Positions 43,759 through 53,211 of a stretch of 54,935 nt of DNA are shown here, piece by piece. The notes under the pieces were generated by a model. That model was not told the origin of the DNA. It was given only the letters and a program-made list of their open reading frames with translations, and did not search any database. Source of the stretch: Mycobacterium interjectum (GTDB lineage Bacteria; Actinomycetota; Actinomycetes; Mycobacteriales; Mycobacteriaceae); the NCBI GenBank assembly GCA_002102225.1, contig LQPB01000027.1:1-54935 (forward strand), read 5' to 3'. Each line of letters starts with the position of its first letter. The stretch's first letter is position 1. Both the position numbers and the translations under genes were made by a program.

Positions 43759-45245
43759 ACGCCGAGCAGTCGCCGCCCGAGCTGCCCCCCGAGTTGCAGC
43801 GGGTGCACATGGTCGGCATCGGGGGAGCCGGGATGTCGGGCATCGCCCGCATCCTGCTGGACCGGGGCGGGCTGGTGTCGGGGTCCGACGCCAAGGAGTC
43901 GCGCGGCCTGCACGCGTTGCGGGCCCGGGGCGCGCTGATCCGCATCGGCCACGACGCGTCGTCGCTGGATCAGTTGCCCGGCGGCGTCACCGCGGTCATC
44001 ACCACCCACGCCGCCATCCCGAAGACCAACCCCGAGCTGGTCGAGGCGCGCCGGCGCGGCATTCCGGTGATCCTGCGACCGGCCGTGCTGGCCAAGCTGA
44101 TGGCCGGGCGCACCACGCTGATGGTCACCGGCACGCACGGCAAGACGACGACGACGTCGATGCTGATCGTGGCCCTGCAGCACTGCGGGCGGGACCCGTC
44201 GTTCGCCGTCGGGGGCGACCTGGGGGAGGCCGGCACCAACGCCCACCACGGCAGCGGCGACTGCTTCGTGGCCGAGGCCGACGAGAGCGACGGCTCGCTG
44301 CTGGAGTACACGCCCAACGTCGCGGTGGTCACCAACATCGAGACCGATCACCTGGACTTCTACGGCAGCGCCGACGCCTACGTCGAGGTGTTCGACTCCT
44401 TCGTGGAGCGCCTCGCCCCCGGCGGAGCGCTGGTCGTGTGCACCGACGACCCGGGGGCGGCGGCGCTGGCCGAACGCACCGCCGAGCTGGGCATCCGCGT
44501 GCTGCGCTACGGCTCGGGCGGTGAAGGCTTGGCCGCCACGCTGCTGTCGTGGGACCAGCAGGGCACCGGGGCCGTCGCGCACATCCAGCTGGCCGGCGAA
44601 CCCCACCCGCGCGTGATGCGGCTGTCGGTGCCCGGCCGGCACATGGCGCTCAACGCGCTGGGTGCGCTGCTGGCGGCGATCGAGATCGGCGCCTCGGCCG
44701 ATGAGGTGCTCGACGGGCTGGCCGGATTCGAGGGCGTGCGCCGCCGATTCGAACTGGTCGGAAGCTCCGGAACCGGCGAGGCCTCGGTGCGGGTGTTCGA
44801 CGACTACGCCCACCACCCCACCGAGATCAGCGCCACGCTCGCGGCGGTTCGTGCGCTGCTCGGGCAGAGCGACGGCGGCCCCAATGGCCGCTGCATCGTG
44901 GTGTTTCAGCCCCATTTGTATTCGCGCACAAAGGCTTTCGCGGCCGAGTTCGGTCGCGCGCTGGACGCCGCCGACGAGGTCTTCGTGCTCGACGTCTACG
45001 GGGCCCGCGAACAGCCGCTCACCGGTGTCAGCGGGGCCAGCGTCGCCGAGCACGTCAGCGTGCCGGTGCGCTACCTCCCGGACTTCTCGGCGGTCGCCGA
45101 GGAGGTCGCCGTGGCGGCGGGCCCCGGTGACGTCGTCGTCACGATGGGCGCCGGCGACGTGACCCTGCTGGGCCCCGAGATCGTGACCGCCCTGCGGGTG
45201 CGCGCCAACCGCAGCGCGCCGGGGCGGCCGGGAGTGCTGCGATGA
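43755..45245 (+). CDS. murC: UDP-MurNAc:L-alanine ligase MurC
   Basis: This 496-residue ligase attaches the first amino acid to UDP-MurNAc. It has the dinucleotide-like [11 protein letters not shown] motif at the N-terminus, the P-loop [10 protein letters not shown], and [10 protein letters not shown] in the C-terminal domain. GTG 43755 and the stop overlap murG and ftsQ by 4 bp each. Its place late in the cluster, after murE, murF and murD, is the usual actinobacterial order. Confidence 0.97.
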   Translation: MNAEQSPPELPPELQRVHMVGIGGAGMSGIARILLDRGGLVSGSDAKESRGLHALRARGALIRIGHDASSLDQLPGGVTAVITTHAAIPKTNPELVEARRRGIPVILRPAVLAKLMAGRTTLMVTGTHGKTTTTSMLIVALQHCGRDPSFAVGGDLGEAGTNAHHGSGDCFVAEADESDGSLLEYTPNVAVVTNIETDHLDFYGSADAYVEVFDSFVERLAPGGALVVCTDDPGAAALAERTAELGIRVLRYGSGGEGLAATLLSWDQQGTGAVAHIQLAGEPHPRVMRLSVPGRHMALNALGALLAAIEIGASADEVLDGLAGFEGVRRRFELVGSSGTGEASVRVFDDYAHHPTEISATLAAVRALLGQSDGGPNGRCIVVFQPHLYSRTKAFAAEFGRALDAADEVFVLDVYGAREQPLTGVSGASVAEHVSVPVRYLPDFSAVAEEVAVAAGPGDVVVTMGAGDVTLLGPEIVTALRVRANRSAPGRPGVLR

Positions 45246-46171
45246 CCGAGCCCGACCAGCCCACCCCGGACGGCCCCGAGCACGCCGACGGGGTGATCAC
45301 CGAGCCGATCGCGACGGGGACGGGCGACGACGCCGCGGGCGCCGCGGAGGCCGACTTCGAGGGGCCGCGCCGGCGGGCGCGCCGCGAGCGGGCCGAGCGC
45401 CGCGCCGCTCAGGAGCGTGCCCGCGCCATCGAGGAGGCTCGCCGCGAGGCCAAGCGCCGGGCCACCGGGCGCATCGTCAACCAGCCCAAACCCGCCGCGC
45501 GGGGCGTCGTCCGGGGGCTGAAAATGCTGCTCGGCAGCGTGATCGTGGCCGTCGTCGGGGTCGGCCTCGGACTCATCCTCTATTTCACGCCGGCGATGTC
45601 GGCGCGCAACATCGTCGTGACCGGGATCGGAACGGTGACGCGCGAGGAGGTGCTCGACGCGGCGCGGGTGCGGCCCGGAACGCCGCTGCTCCAGATCAAC
45701 ACCAACCAGGTCGCCGAGCGCGTCGCCGCGATCCGGCGGGTGGCCAGCGCCCGCGTGCAGCGCCAGTACCCGTCGGCCCTGCGCATCACCGTCGTCGAGC
45801 GAGTCCCGTTGGTGGTCAAGGATTTTCCGGACGGCCCGCACCTGTTCGACCGCGACGGCGTCGACTTCGCGACCGGCCCGCCGCCGCCGGCGCTGCCCTA
45901 CATCGACGTGGCCAACCCAGGGCCGAACGACCCGACCACCAAGGCCGCGCTGCAGGTGCTGATCGCGCTGCGCCCCGAGGTGGCGGGCCAGGTGGGCCGC
46001 ATCGCGGCCCCGTCGGTGGCCTCGATCACCCTGACGCTCAACGACGGCCGGGTGGTGATCTGGGGGACCACCGACCGCACCGACGAGAAGGCGGAAAAGC
46101 TGGCCGCGCTGCTGACGCAGCCGGGCAAGACCTACGACGTGTCCAGTCCCGACCTGCCGACCGTCAAGTAG
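45242..46171 (+). CDS. ftsQ: Cell division protein FtsQ
   Basis: This 309-residue bitopic divisome protein has a long charged cytosolic region (about 1-95), one membrane helix (about 98-118) and a periplasmic POTRA domain (from [18 protein letters not shown]). An FtsQ beta domain follows ([25 protein letters not shown]). It scaffolds the FtsQLB complex that activates FtsW and PbpB. ATG 45242 overlaps the murC stop. The chain of overlapping genes ends here, and a 195-bp promoter-bearing gap separates it from ftsZ. Confidence 0.95.
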   Translation: MTEPDQPTPDGPEHADGVITEPIATGTGDDAAGAAEADFEGPRRRARRERAERRAAQERARAIEEARREAKRRATGRIVNQPKPAARGVVRGLKMLLGSVIVAVVGVGLGLILYFTPAMSARNIVVTGIGTVTREEVLDAARVRPGTPLLQINTNQVAERVAAIRRVASARVQRQYPSALRITVVERVPLVVKDFPDGPHLFDRDGVDFATGPPPPALPYIDVANPGPNDPTTKAALQVLIALRPEVAGQVGRIAAPSVASITLTLNDGRVVIWGTTDRTDEKAEKLAALLTQPGKTYDVSSPDLPTVK

Positions 46172-46284
46172 CCGCGAAGGCCCGCCTCGCTCGCGCGCGA
46201 CGGAAAAATTTGCGTGCCGCGCGTCGGCGCGCCTGCGGGATAAGCGCGCGTACTACCCATACCGTTCTGTTTGCGCGGAACTAC

Positions 46285-46317
46285 TTGACATAACTCTAAC
46301 TCTATGGTTGAGGTTGA
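46285..46317 (+). promoter_or_regulatory. Promoter-like region with tandem repeats upstream of ftsZ
   Basis: A consensus -35 TTGACA (46285-46290) is followed by TAACTC twice (46291-46302), TATGGT (46303-46308) and GGTTGA twice (46306-46317). TATGGT is a plausible -10, but only 12 bp from TTGACA, too close for a standard sigma-70-type promoter. A regulator that realigns the elements is possible, or TTGACA may pair with no -10. The start codon is 50 bp further on. Confidence 0.45.
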
Positions 46318-46366
46318 GGGTTTGCCAGGCCGACACACCGAGTCCCACCAGGGAGGAAGACGAATG

Positions 46367-47518
46367 ATGACCCCCCCGCACAATTACTTGGCCGTTATCA
46401 AGGTTGTGGGTATCGGTGGCGGCGGCGTCAACGCCGTCAACCGGATGATCGAACAGGGCCTCAAGGGCGTGGAGTTCATCGCGATCAACACCGACGCTCA
46501 GGCGCTGTTGATGAGCGACGCCGACGTCAAGCTCGACGTCGGGCGCGACTCGACCCGGGGGCTGGGTGCCGGGGCGGACCCGGAGGTCGGGCGCCGGGCC
46601 GCCGAGGACGCCAAGGACGAGATCGAAGAGCTGCTGCGCGGGGCCGACATGGTGTTCGTCACCGCCGGCGAGGGCGGCGGCACCGGCACCGGCGGCGCGC
46701 CCGTCGTCGCCAGCATCGCGCGCAAGCTGGGCGCGCTGACCGTCGGCGTGGTCACCCGGCCGTTCTCCTTCGAGGGCAAACGGCGGGGCAATCAGGCCGA
46801 AAGCGGCATCGCCGCGCTGCGGGAGAGCTGCGACACGCTGATCGTGATCCCCAACGACCGGTTGCTGCAGATGGGCGACGCCGCGGTGTCGCTGATGGAC
46901 GCGTTCCGCAGCGCCGACGAGGTGCTGCTCAACGGCGTGCAGGGCATCACCGACCTGATCACCACGCCGGGCCTGATCAACGTCGACTTCGCCGACGTCA
47001 AGGGCATCATGTCCGGCGCCGGCACCGCGCTGATGGGCATCGGCTCGGCGCGCGGCGAAGGCCGCTCGCTCAAGGCCGCCGAGATCGCCATCAACTCACC
47101 GCTGCTCGAGGCGTCGATGGAGGGCGCGCAGGGCGTGCTGATGTCGATCGCCGGCGGCAGCGACCTGGGCCTGTTCGAGATCAATGAGGCGGCCTCGTTG
47201 GTGCAGGATGCCGCCCACCAGGACGCCAACATCATCTTCGGCACCGTGATCGACGACTCGCTGGGCGACGAGGTGCGCGTCACCGTCATCGCCGCGGGCT
47301 TCGAAGCCGCCGGGCCGGGACGCAAGCCGGTCACCGGCGCCAGCGCCGGCGACAAGGGCGGCGCCCACCGCATCGAGGCGGCGAAGTCAGGCAAGCTCAG
47401 CTCCACGCTGTTCGAGCCGGTCGACGCGGTCAGCGTGCCCGTCCACACCAACGGTTCGACGCTGAATATCGGCGGCGACGACGACGACGTCGACGTGCCG
47501 CCCTTCATGCGCCGCTGA
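46367..47518 (+). CDS. ftsZ: Cell division GTPase FtsZ
   Basis: This 383-residue tubulin-like GTPase forms the Z ring. The G-box GGGTGTG is at 103-109, and the T7 loop and C-terminal [13 protein letters not shown] peptide are intact; that peptide binds SepF and FtsW. Two ATGs are adjacent (46364 and 46367) behind GGGAGG. I chose the second because mycobacterial FtsZ begins [10 protein letters not shown]. It is near-identical to M. tuberculosis FtsZ except for a variable segment before the C-terminal tail (about 325-345). Confidence 0.97.
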   Translation: MTPPHNYLAVIKVVGIGGGGVNAVNRMIEQGLKGVEFIAINTDAQALLMSDADVKLDVGRDSTRGLGAGADPEVGRRAAEDAKDEIEELLRGADMVFVTAGEGGGTGTGGAPVVASIARKLGALTVGVVTRPFSFEGKRRGNQAESGIAALRESCDTLIVIPNDRLLQMGDAAVSLMDAFRSADEVLLNGVQGITDLITTPGLINVDFADVKGIMSGAGTALMGIGSARGEGRSLKAAEIAINSPLLEASMEGAQGVLMSIAGGSDLGLFEINEAASLVQDAAHQDANIIFGTVIDDSLGDEVRVTVIAAGFEAAGPGRKPVTGASAGDKGGAHRIEAAKSGKLSSTLFEPVDAVSVPVHTNGSTLNIGGDDDDVDVPPFMRR

Positions 47519-47528
47519 GGGTCTCAAT

Positions 47529-48317
47529 TTGCTTGCCAGTACGCGACAAACCGGCCGCGGCCGGACGGCGTTGCCCGCTGGCGGCCCGGCGGCTTCGGAT
47601 ACTGGTCAGGTGAGCGTTCGCATCCGGCGGGTGACGACCACCCGCGCGGGCGGGGTCTCGGCGCCGCCGTTCGACACCTTCAACCTCGGCGACCACGTCG
47701 GCGACGATCCGGCCGCGGTCGCCGCGAACCGGAAACGGCTGGCCGCCACCCTGGGCCTGGGCGCCCACCGTGTGGTGTGGATGAACCAGGTCCACGGTGA
47801 CCGGGTCGAGGCGGTCGACGGCCCGCCGGGTGCCGCCGTGGACAAGACCGACGCGTTGGTGACCGGAACGGCGCGCCTGGCGCTGGCGGTGGTGACCGCC
47901 GACTGCGTTCCGGTGTTGCTCGCCGACGCGCGCGCGGGCGTGATCGCCGCGGTACATGCCGGGCGCGTCGGCGCGCAGCGCGGGGTGGTGGCGCGCGCGG
48001 TCGAGGCGATGGTCGCGCGTGGCGCGCAGGCCGGCGACATCTCGGCCCTGCTCGGCCCGGCGGTCAGCGGCCGCAACTACGAGGTGCCCGCCGCGATGGC
48101 CGACGAGGTCGAGGCGGCGTTGCCGGGCAGCCGCACCACCACCGCGTCCGGCACCCCCGGACTTGACCTGCGCGCCGGAATCGCTTGCCAGCTCCGCGAT
48201 TTGGGTGTCACGGCGATCGACATCGATCCGCGCTGCACGGTGGAGGACCCGGCGCTGTTCAGTCATCGCCGGGACGCGCCGACGGGGCGGCTGGCTTCGC
48301 TGATCTGGATGGAGTGA
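47529..48317 (+). CDS. pgeF: YfiH/PgeF-family protein (Rv2149c-like)
   Basis: This 262-residue multicopper-oxidase-fold (DUF152) protein has the metal-site residues H89 (NQVHGD), C126 (ADCVPVL) and H143 (VHAGR). In E. coli the family corrects misincorporated amino acids in peptidoglycan precursors (UDP-MurNAc-L-Ser), which suits its place beside mur genes. Purine nucleoside phosphorylase or adenosine deaminase activity has been reported for relatives. TTG 47529 (MLASTRQ) matches M. tuberculosis. GTG 47610 (MSVRIRRV) is an alternative. Confidence 0.9.
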   Translation: MLASTRQTGRGRTALPAGGPAASDTGQVSVRIRRVTTTRAGGVSAPPFDTFNLGDHVGDDPAAVAANRKRLAATLGLGAHRVVWMNQVHGDRVEAVDGPPGAAVDKTDALVTGTARLALAVVTADCVPVLLADARAGVIAAVHAGRVGAQRGVVARAVEAMVARGAQAGDISALLGPAVSGRNYEVPAAMADEVEAALPGSRTTTASGTPGLDLRAGIACQLRDLGVTAIDIDPRCTVEDPALFSHRRDAPTGRLASLIWME

Positions 48318-48321
48318 CGGC

Positions 48322-49104
48322 ATGGCGGGGGACATGCCGGCCCACGAGTCGGGTGACCGCGAATCGGAATTGACGCACGCGTTGGCCGCCGTGCGATCGC
48401 GACTTGCGGCGGCCGCGGAAGCGGCGGGTCGCAATGTCAGCGAAATTGAACTTCTCCCCATTACCAAATTCTTTCCAGCAACCGACGTTGCGATTTTGTC
48501 CCGATTGGGTTGCCGGTGCGTTGGCGAATCCCGCGATCAGGAAGCCACGGCGAAGGTCGCCGAAGTCGCCCGGTTGGCCGGCAGTTCCGGGCGAGAGGAC
48601 TTGCGGAATATGCACTGGCACATGGTGGGCCGGATTCAACGGAACAAGGCGCGGTCACTGGCGCAGTGGGCGCACACCGCCCACTCGGTCGACAGCACCC
48701 GCCTGGTCGCCGCGCTCGACCGGGCGGTGTCGGCGGCGCTGGCCGACGGGCACCGGCGGGAGCCGCTGCGCGTCTACGTCGAGATCAGCCTGGACGGCGA
48801 TGTGTCGCGCGGCGGCGTCGACATCACCGCGAGCGGCGCTGTCGACGAGGTCTGCGCGCAGGTCGAGGACTCGCCGGGCCTGGAACTGCTCGGGCTGATG
48901 GGCATCCCGCCGCTGGACTGGGACCCCGCGCGCGCCTTCGACCTGCTGCGATCCGAGCACCGCCGGGTGCTGGAATCGCACCCGAACGCGCGGGGGCTGT
49001 CCGCCGGCATGTCCAACGACTTCGAAATAGCCGTCAAACATGGTTCGACATGTGTGCGTGTCGGTACCGCGCTATTGGGTCCGAGGCGGTTACCGTCACC
49101 GTGA
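48322..49104 (+). CDS. PLP homeostasis protein, YggS/PLPBP family (Rv2148c-like)
   Basis: The 260-residue protein has the alanine-racemase-like TIM barrel that binds pyridoxal phosphate through K49 (LPITKFF). The HMVGRIQRNKA and STCVRVGTALLG signature blocks are conserved. The family balances PLP and amino acid pools and has no clear catalysis. It sits 4 bp after the pgeF gene and before sepF, the usual order in actinobacteria and firmicutes. Codon use dips in G+C around 48430-48490 without breaking the frame. Confidence 0.93.
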   Translation: MAGDMPAHESGDRESELTHALAAVRSRLAAAAEAAGRNVSEIELLPITKFFPATDVAILSRLGCRCVGESRDQEATAKVAEVARLAGSSGREDLRNMHWHMVGRIQRNKARSLAQWAHTAHSVDSTRLVAALDRAVSAALADGHRREPLRVYVEISLDGDVSRGGVDITASGAVDEVCAQVEDSPGLELLGLMGIPPLDWDPARAFDLLRSEHRRVLESHPNARGLSAGMSNDFEIAVKHGSTCVRVGTALLGPRRLPSP

Positions 49105-49105
49105 G

Positions 49106-49121
49106 TAGTCACTGTAGTCAC
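49106..49121. promoter_or_regulatory. TAGTCAC direct repeat upstream of sepF
   Basis: TAGTCAC occurs at 49106-49112 and 49115-49121, a 9-bp period, just after the yggS-like stop and 50-65 bp before sepF. MtrA, the mycobacterial response regulator of cell-cycle genes, binds direct GTCAC-type repeats. The match is suggestive only, because the spacing and flanks are not diagnostic. Confidence 0.35.
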
Positions 49122-49170
49122 ATCTTCATCACAGACACCAATACTCCCAGGGGCTAGAAGGGTTTACGCG

Positions 49171-49815
49171 ATGAGCACACTGCACAAAGTCAAGGCCTAC
49201 TTCGGTATGGCTCCGATGGAGGACTACGACGACGAGTACTACGACGACCGGGCTCCCTCCCGCGGCTTCCCGCGTCCCCGGTTCGACGATGGCTACGGCC
49301 GCTATGACGGGCGCGACTACGACGACCCCCGGGGCGAGCCGGCCGACTACCCGCCGACCGGCGGCTACCGCGGCGGTTATGCCGACGAGGGACGCTACGG
49401 CCCCGTTCATCCGCGCGAGTTCGAACGGCCCGAGATGAGCCGCCCGCGCCTCGGTTCGTGGTTGCGCAATTCCACCCGCGGTGCGCTGGCGATGGACCCG
49501 CGCCGGATGGCGATGCTGTTCGAGGAGGGCAGCCCGCTGTCGAAGATCACCACGCTGCGGCCCAAGGACTACAGCGAGGCGCGCACCATCGGCGAGCGAT
49601 TCCGCGACGGCACCCCGGTGATCATGGACCTGGTGTCGATGGACAACGCCGACGCCAAGCGGCTGGTCGACTTCGCCGCCGGCCTGGCTTTCGCGTTGCG
49701 CGGGTCGTTCGACAAGGTCGCGACCAAGGTGTTCCTGCTGTCGCCGGCCGACGTCGACGTCTCGCCGGAGGAGCGTCGCCGGATCGCCGAGACCGGCTTC
49801 TACGCCTACCAGTAG
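49171..49815 (+). CDS. sepF: Cell division protein SepF
   Basis: This 214-residue protein has an N-terminal amphipathic membrane-binding helix ([13 protein letters not shown]) and a long Asp/Tyr/Arg-rich disordered linker (about 17-110). The conserved SepF domain (about 125-205, [21 protein letters not shown]) follows. SepF anchors FtsZ to the membrane in actinobacteria, which lack FtsA and ZipA. The ATG lies 10 bp after GCTAGAAGGG. It probably has its own promoter in the 66-bp gap upstream as well as readthrough. Confidence 0.96.
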   Translation: MSTLHKVKAYFGMAPMEDYDDEYYDDRAPSRGFPRPRFDDGYGRYDGRDYDDPRGEPADYPPTGGYRGGYADEGRYGPVHPREFERPEMSRPRLGSWLRNSTRGALAMDPRRMAMLFEEGSPLSKITTLRPKDYSEARTIGERFRDGTPVIMDLVSMDNADAKRLVDFAAGLAFALRGSFDKVATKVFLLSPADVDVSPEERRRIAETGFYAYQ

Positions 49816-49933
49816 ACGCACCCGTTCCGCCGCTTAGCAGGGTCGGCGCACGTGAGATGTGTGTCCGCACCCGAGAATCGGTACGCTGGCGCCTGACATT
49901 CGGGTCATCTCATCGATAAGGTCGGGCCTCCAG

Positions 49934-50227
49934 TTGGTGCTGTTTTTTCAGATCCTTGGGTTTGCGCTGTTCATCTTCTGGCTGCTGCTCATCGCCCGGG
50001 TCGTCGTCGAGTTCATTCGCTCGTTCAGCCGCGAATGGCATCCCACCGGCCTCACCGTGGTGATCCTGGAGATCATCATGTCGATCACTGACCCGCCGGT
50101 GAAGCTGCTGCGGCGCCTGATCCCGCAGCTCACCATCGGCGCGGTGCGCTTCGACCTGTCGATCATGGTGCTGCTGCTGGTCGCGTTCATCGGCATGCAA
50201 CTGGCGTTCGGCGCGGCGCAGACATGA
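49934..50227 (+). CDS. YggT-family membrane protein (Rv2146c-like)
   Basis: The 97-residue protein has two membrane helices (about 3-24 and 72-92) around a loop with the YggT signature (SITDPPVKLLRRLIPQ). YggT genes lie between sepF and divIVA in many Gram-positive bacteria; the function is unknown, with proposed roles in division or osmotic tolerance. The start is TTG 49934 or GTG 49937 (MVLFFQILG). The frame is open back to GTG 49859, but that region is not conserved in my recollection of the family. Confidence 0.88.
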   Translation: MVLFFQILGFALFIFWLLLIARVVVEFIRSFSREWHPTGLTVVILEIIMSITDPPVKLLRRLIPQLTIGAVRFDLSIMVLLLVAFIGMQLAFGAAQT

Positions 50228-50297
50228 GCCGTGCCGCGACGACCGGCCCAAAGGCGGGAGACGGTTCGGCCACGTTTTAGTGTCGGTTCGGGCGCCG

Positions 50298-50440
50298 CAA
50301 TTTAAAAATTTTAAGGATTTGGATTTTATTGGTCTTAGTGTGTGAAATTGGGTCTTATTTATTGGGCAATCGGCAACCGCCGAGTCTGGTGTGACAGGAT
50401 GGACGGCAGTTGCACGACGGCAACCACTCCGTTCTACACT
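50298..50440 (+). promoter_or_regulatory. AT-rich upstream region and promoter of wag31
   Basis: The stretch 50298-50370 is very A+T-rich against a high-GC background. It contains a 13-bp palindrome TTAAAA-A-TTTTAA (50302-50314). Further down, TTGCAC (50410-50415) and TACACT (50435-50440) could be -35 and -10 elements, with a long 19-bp spacer. The wag31 ribosome-binding site GAGGGG precedes 50478. The AT-rich part could bind a nucleoid protein such as Lsr2. Confidence 0.45.
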
Positions 50441-50477
50441 TTCCAGATCGTTTGACAGGAACTCGAGGGGACGAACA

Positions 50478-51290
50478 ATGCCGCTTACACCAGCCGACGT
50501 CCACAATGTGGCGTTCAGTAAGCCGCCGATCGGCAAGCGCGGTTACAACGAAGACGAGGTCGACGCCTTCCTCGACCTGGTGGAAAACGAGCTGACGCGG
50601 CTCATCGAGGAGAACTCCGATCTGCGTCAACGGATTGAGGAGCTGGACCGCGAGCTGGCCGCCGGTGGCGGCGGCGGCGCCGCCCAGCCCACCCAGGCGA
50701 TCCCGGCCTTCGAGCCCGAGCCCGAGCCCGTCAAGCCCGCGCCGGTCGTCGCGCCCCCGGCGCCCCCGGCGCCCGCGGCGCAGCAGGGAACCAACGAGGA
50801 ACAGGCCCTGAAGGCCGCGCGGGTGCTGAGCCTGGCCCAGGACACCGCCGACCGGCTGACCAGCACCGCAAAGGCCGAGTCGGACAAGATGCTGGCCGAC
50901 GCCCGCGCCAACGCGGAGCAGATCGTCAGCGAGGCCCGTCAGACCGCCGAGACCACGGTTACCGAGGCCCGGCAGCGCGCCGACGCGATGCTGGCCGACG
51001 CCCAGACCCGCTCGGAGACCCAGTTGCGCCAGGCCCAGGAGAAGGCCGACGCCCTGCAGGCCGACGCGGAACGCAAGCACTCCGAAATCATGGGAACCAT
51101 CAACCAGCAGCGCACCGTGCTGGAAGGTCGCCTCGAGCAGCTACGCACCTTCGAACGCGAATACCGCACCCGGCTCAAGACCTACCTGGAATCCCAGCTG
51201 GAGGAACTCGGCCAGCGCGGGTCGGCGGCGCCCGTCGACTCCAGCGCCGACGCCGGCGGGTTCGACCAATTCAATCGGGGTAATAACTAG
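50478..51290 (+). CDS. wag31: Polar growth protein Wag31 (DivIVA)
   Basis: This 270-residue coiled-coil protein marks the cell poles and directs peptidoglycan and mycolate synthesis there. The N-terminal DivIVA domain (about 1-60) includes [17 protein letters not shown] Pro/Glu linker holds T72, close to the threonine phosphorylated by PknA in M. tuberculosis (T73). Two coiled-coil blocks rich in Ala/Glu/Arg follow. ATG 50478 lies 8 nt after GAGGGG. It is slightly longer than in M. tuberculosis (260), mainly in the linker. Confidence 0.97.
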   Translation: MPLTPADVHNVAFSKPPIGKRGYNEDEVDAFLDLVENELTRLIEENSDLRQRIEELDRELAAGGGGGAAQPTQAIPAFEPEPEPVKPAPVVAPPAPPAPAAQQGTNEEQALKAARVLSLAQDTADRLTSTAKAESDKMLADARANAEQIVSEARQTAETTVTEARQRADAMLADAQTRSETQLRQAQEKADALQADAERKHSEIMGTINQQRTVLEGRLEQLRTFEREYRTRLKTYLESQLEELGQRGSAAPVDSSADAGGFDQFNRGNN

Positions 51291-51386
51291 CCGGGCGACC
51301 GTGCCGGGGTGCTCGCCAAGGTTTCAAGCGCGGCACACTAGCCTGCACTAGACCTGGCAGTTCCCTTGTCGGCTGGAGGATGACCG

Positions 51387-51743
51387 ATGCTGATCATTGC
51401 GCTGGTACTCGCCCTGATCGGGCTCGTCGCGTTGGTGTTCGCGGTGGTCACCAGCAACGAGCTGGTCGCCTGGGTGTGCATCGGCGCCAGCGTCATCGGC
51501 GTCGTGCTGCTGATCATTGACGCGTTGCGGGAACGCCAGCGTCGCGACGCCGTCGGCGAAGTGCATGACGTGGACGAAGCCGGCGACGCCGAGCAAGCCC
51601 CCGTCGACTACCCCGAAGAGGTCACCGACGCGGGGCAGGACCCGGGCGCCGAGGGCGGTGTCGACGAGAAGTCGCAGGGCACGGAAAGCGGCGACGAGTC
51701 GGCGGTGCCGGCGGAGGGCCCCGGGGAGGACCGGGCCACCTAG
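51387..51743 (+). CDS. Small membrane protein (Rv2144c-like)
   Basis: The 118-residue protein has two N-terminal membrane helices (about 1-20 and 24-44) and a long acidic, disordered C-terminus rich in Asp, Glu and Gly. It has the same length as M. tuberculosis Rv2144c. It follows wag31 by 96 bp, and a role at the pole is only a guess from position. The stop overlaps the convergent phosphoribosyltransferase gene by 4 bp. Confidence 0.87.
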   Translation: MLIIALVLALIGLVALVFAVVTSNELVAWVCIGASVIGVVLLIIDALRERQRRDAVGEVHDVDEAGDAEQAPVDYPEEVTDAGQDPGAEGGVDEKSQGTESGDESAVPAEGPGEDRAT

Positions 51744-52417
51744 CTGGTCGGCGTACTCAGCAGCTCGCGCACCTCATCGTCACTGACCTGGCGAAAGTCG
51801 CCGTAGACCTGCCCGACGGCCTCGAACCCGGGCGGCATGGTGGCACAGACCACGTCGTCGGCTTCCCGCCCGATCTCGCGGCACGTCGACGCGGGTCCGA
51901 CCGGGACCGCCACGACGACTGATCGCGGACCCGCGGCCCGCAGGGCGCGGACGGCGGCCAGCATGCTCGCCCCGGTGGCGATGCCGTCGTCGACCAGGAT
52001 CACGGTCTTGCCGCGCGGGTCGGCCAGCGGGCGCCCGCCCCGATAGGCCTGCTCGCGCCGGTTGAGCTCGGCCGTCTCGCTCGCGATCACCTCGCGCACC
52101 TGGTCGTCGGTGATGTGCAGGTTGGCGACGACGTTGTCGTTCATCACGACGCCGCCGCCGCTGGCCAGCGCGCCCATCGCCAGCTCCGACCAGCGCGGGA
52201 CCCCCAGCTTGCGCACCAGAAACACGTCCAGCGGGGCGTGCAGCGCCGCGGCGACTTCCCAGGCCACCGGCACCCCGCCGCGCGCCAGCCCGAAGACCAG
52301 CACGCCGTCTTTGTCGCGGTAGGAGGCCAACTCCTCGGCCAGCACACGCCCGGCTTCGCGGCGGTCGCGGAACGTGCGCGTCGCCGTTCGCCGGAGGAAG
52401 CCGCTGGGTGGGGTCAT
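51740..52417 (-). CDS. Phosphoribosyltransferase-family protein (Rv2143-like)
   Basis: This 225-residue protein of the type I phosphoribosyltransferase fold has the PRPP loop [13 protein letters not shown] (139-151). An N-terminal segment ([16 protein letters not shown]) is typical of the stand-alone family often found near stress genes. The substrate is unknown. ATG 52417 was chosen from a longer open frame by family length and GGAG upstream. It diverges from the PadR gene across 79 bp, so the palindrome there could also affect its expression. Confidence 0.88.
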   Translation of the reverse strand: MTPPSGFLRRTATRTFRDRREAGRVLAEELASYRDKDGVLVFGLARGGVPVAWEVAAALHAPLDVFLVRKLGVPRWSELAMGALASGGGVVMNDNVVANLHITDDQVREVIASETAELNRREQAYRGGRPLADPRGKTVILVDDGIATGASMLAAVRALRAAGPRSVVVAVPVGPASTCREIGREADDVVCATMPPGFEAVGQVYGDFRQVSDDEVRELLSTPTS

Positions 52418-52460
52418 TGGTGCACTCCAGGCTAGTCCCGCGCTGCGAATCCGACATCGA

Positions 52461-52489
52461 TTGCCGTAGTACGTTGCACGTACTAATTT
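52461..52489 (+). promoter_or_regulatory. padR promoter whose spacer is a perfect 19-bp palindromic operator
   Basis: TTGCCG (52461-52466) and TAATTT (52484-52489) are a -35/-10 pair with an ideal 17-bp spacer. The palindrome TAGTACGT-TGC-ACGTACTA (52467-52485) fills that spacer. Position, symmetry and length fit a PadR operator for autorepression. A transcript starting 7-8 nt after the -10 would begin at GTG 52497, that is, leaderless. Confidence 0.7.
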
Positions 52490-52496
52490 GAGTGAT

Positions 52497-52811
52497 GTGG
52501 CAAGGCCGAACGATCCCGGCGTGCTGATCCTGACCAGCCTGGCCTCCGGGCCCAAGCACGGGTATGCGCTGGCGCGCGACATCGAGGCTTTCTCCGGCGC
52601 GGCGTTGGGTCCGGGGACGTTGTACGGGGCGATCACCCGCTTGGAGGAGCGCGGCCTCATCGAGCCGCTGCGACAGGACGAGCGGCGGCGGCCGTATCGG
52701 TTGACGGCGGCGGGGCGGGCCGAACTCGCCACGGCCGTAAGGGAATTGGGTGCGATCGCCGACGAGGGCGCTCGACGGCTGGGCATCCCGCGGCTGGGCT
52801 GGTCGGTATGA
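52497..52811 (+). CDS. PadR-family transcriptional regulator
   Basis: The 104-residue winged-helix repressor has PadR signatures [12 protein letters not shown] and [21 protein letters not shown]. The recognition helix is followed by the beta wing ([11 protein letters not shown]). No effector domain is present, so it is of the short PadR type. GTG 52497 is chosen as a leaderless start from the promoter layout; TTG 52488, inside the -10, is the in-frame alternative. It overlaps the next gene in an ATGA junction. M. tuberculosis has no PadR gene at this place in my recollection. Confidence 0.9.
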   Translation: MARPNDPGVLILTSLASGPKHGYALARDIEAFSGAALGPGTLYGAITRLEERGLIEPLRQDERRRPYRLTAAGRAELATAVRELGAIADEGARRLGIPRLGWSV

Positions 52812-53188
52812 GCGTCGACGATGGGCGGCGGGCGCTGCGCTGGTATCCGCGGGCGTGGCGCCGCCGCTACGGCGACGAGCTGGTGGCCTTGCTGGAGGAC
52901 CTGTTCGGCGACGAGCCGCTGTCCCGTCGCTGCCGGATATCGCTGATGTGGTCAGGCACGACCGAAAGGATCCACGAGATGAGTCGGCGCTTTCGCAAGA
53001 CGTATACCGGCTACAGCGTTGCGTGCGCGGTGGTGTGGGCCGTCATCCTGGCCGCGGTGTCGTCGACGGCGGGCGGCGCCACCCGGCACACCGTGGTGCT
53101 GGTTTTCGGGGGCTGGTGGATCGGGTGGCTGTCGGCGACGATCGCCCGGGCCGTCTACCCGCCGCCGAAACGGCGGGTCGGGCCCTGA
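52808..53188 (+). CDS. Small membrane protein co-transcribed with padR
   Basis: The 126-residue protein has a soluble N-terminal part with [21 protein letters not shown], a motif common in actinobacterial membrane proteins encoded next to PadR regulators. Two helices follow (about 68-86 and 95-115). ATG 52808 overlaps the padR stop by 4 bp, so it is probably the main regulated product. No function is known to me. Homology to a fragment of a larger permease-associated protein is possible. Confidence 0.8.
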   Translation: MSVDDGRRALRWYPRAWRRRYGDELVALLEDLFGDEPLSRRCRISLMWSGTTERIHEMSRRFRKTYTGYSVACAVVWAVILAAVSSTAGGATRHTVVLVFGGWWIGWLSATIARAVYPPPKRRVGP

Positions 53189-53211
53189 AGAAAGCCCTTC
53201 AGGAGCCCTCG

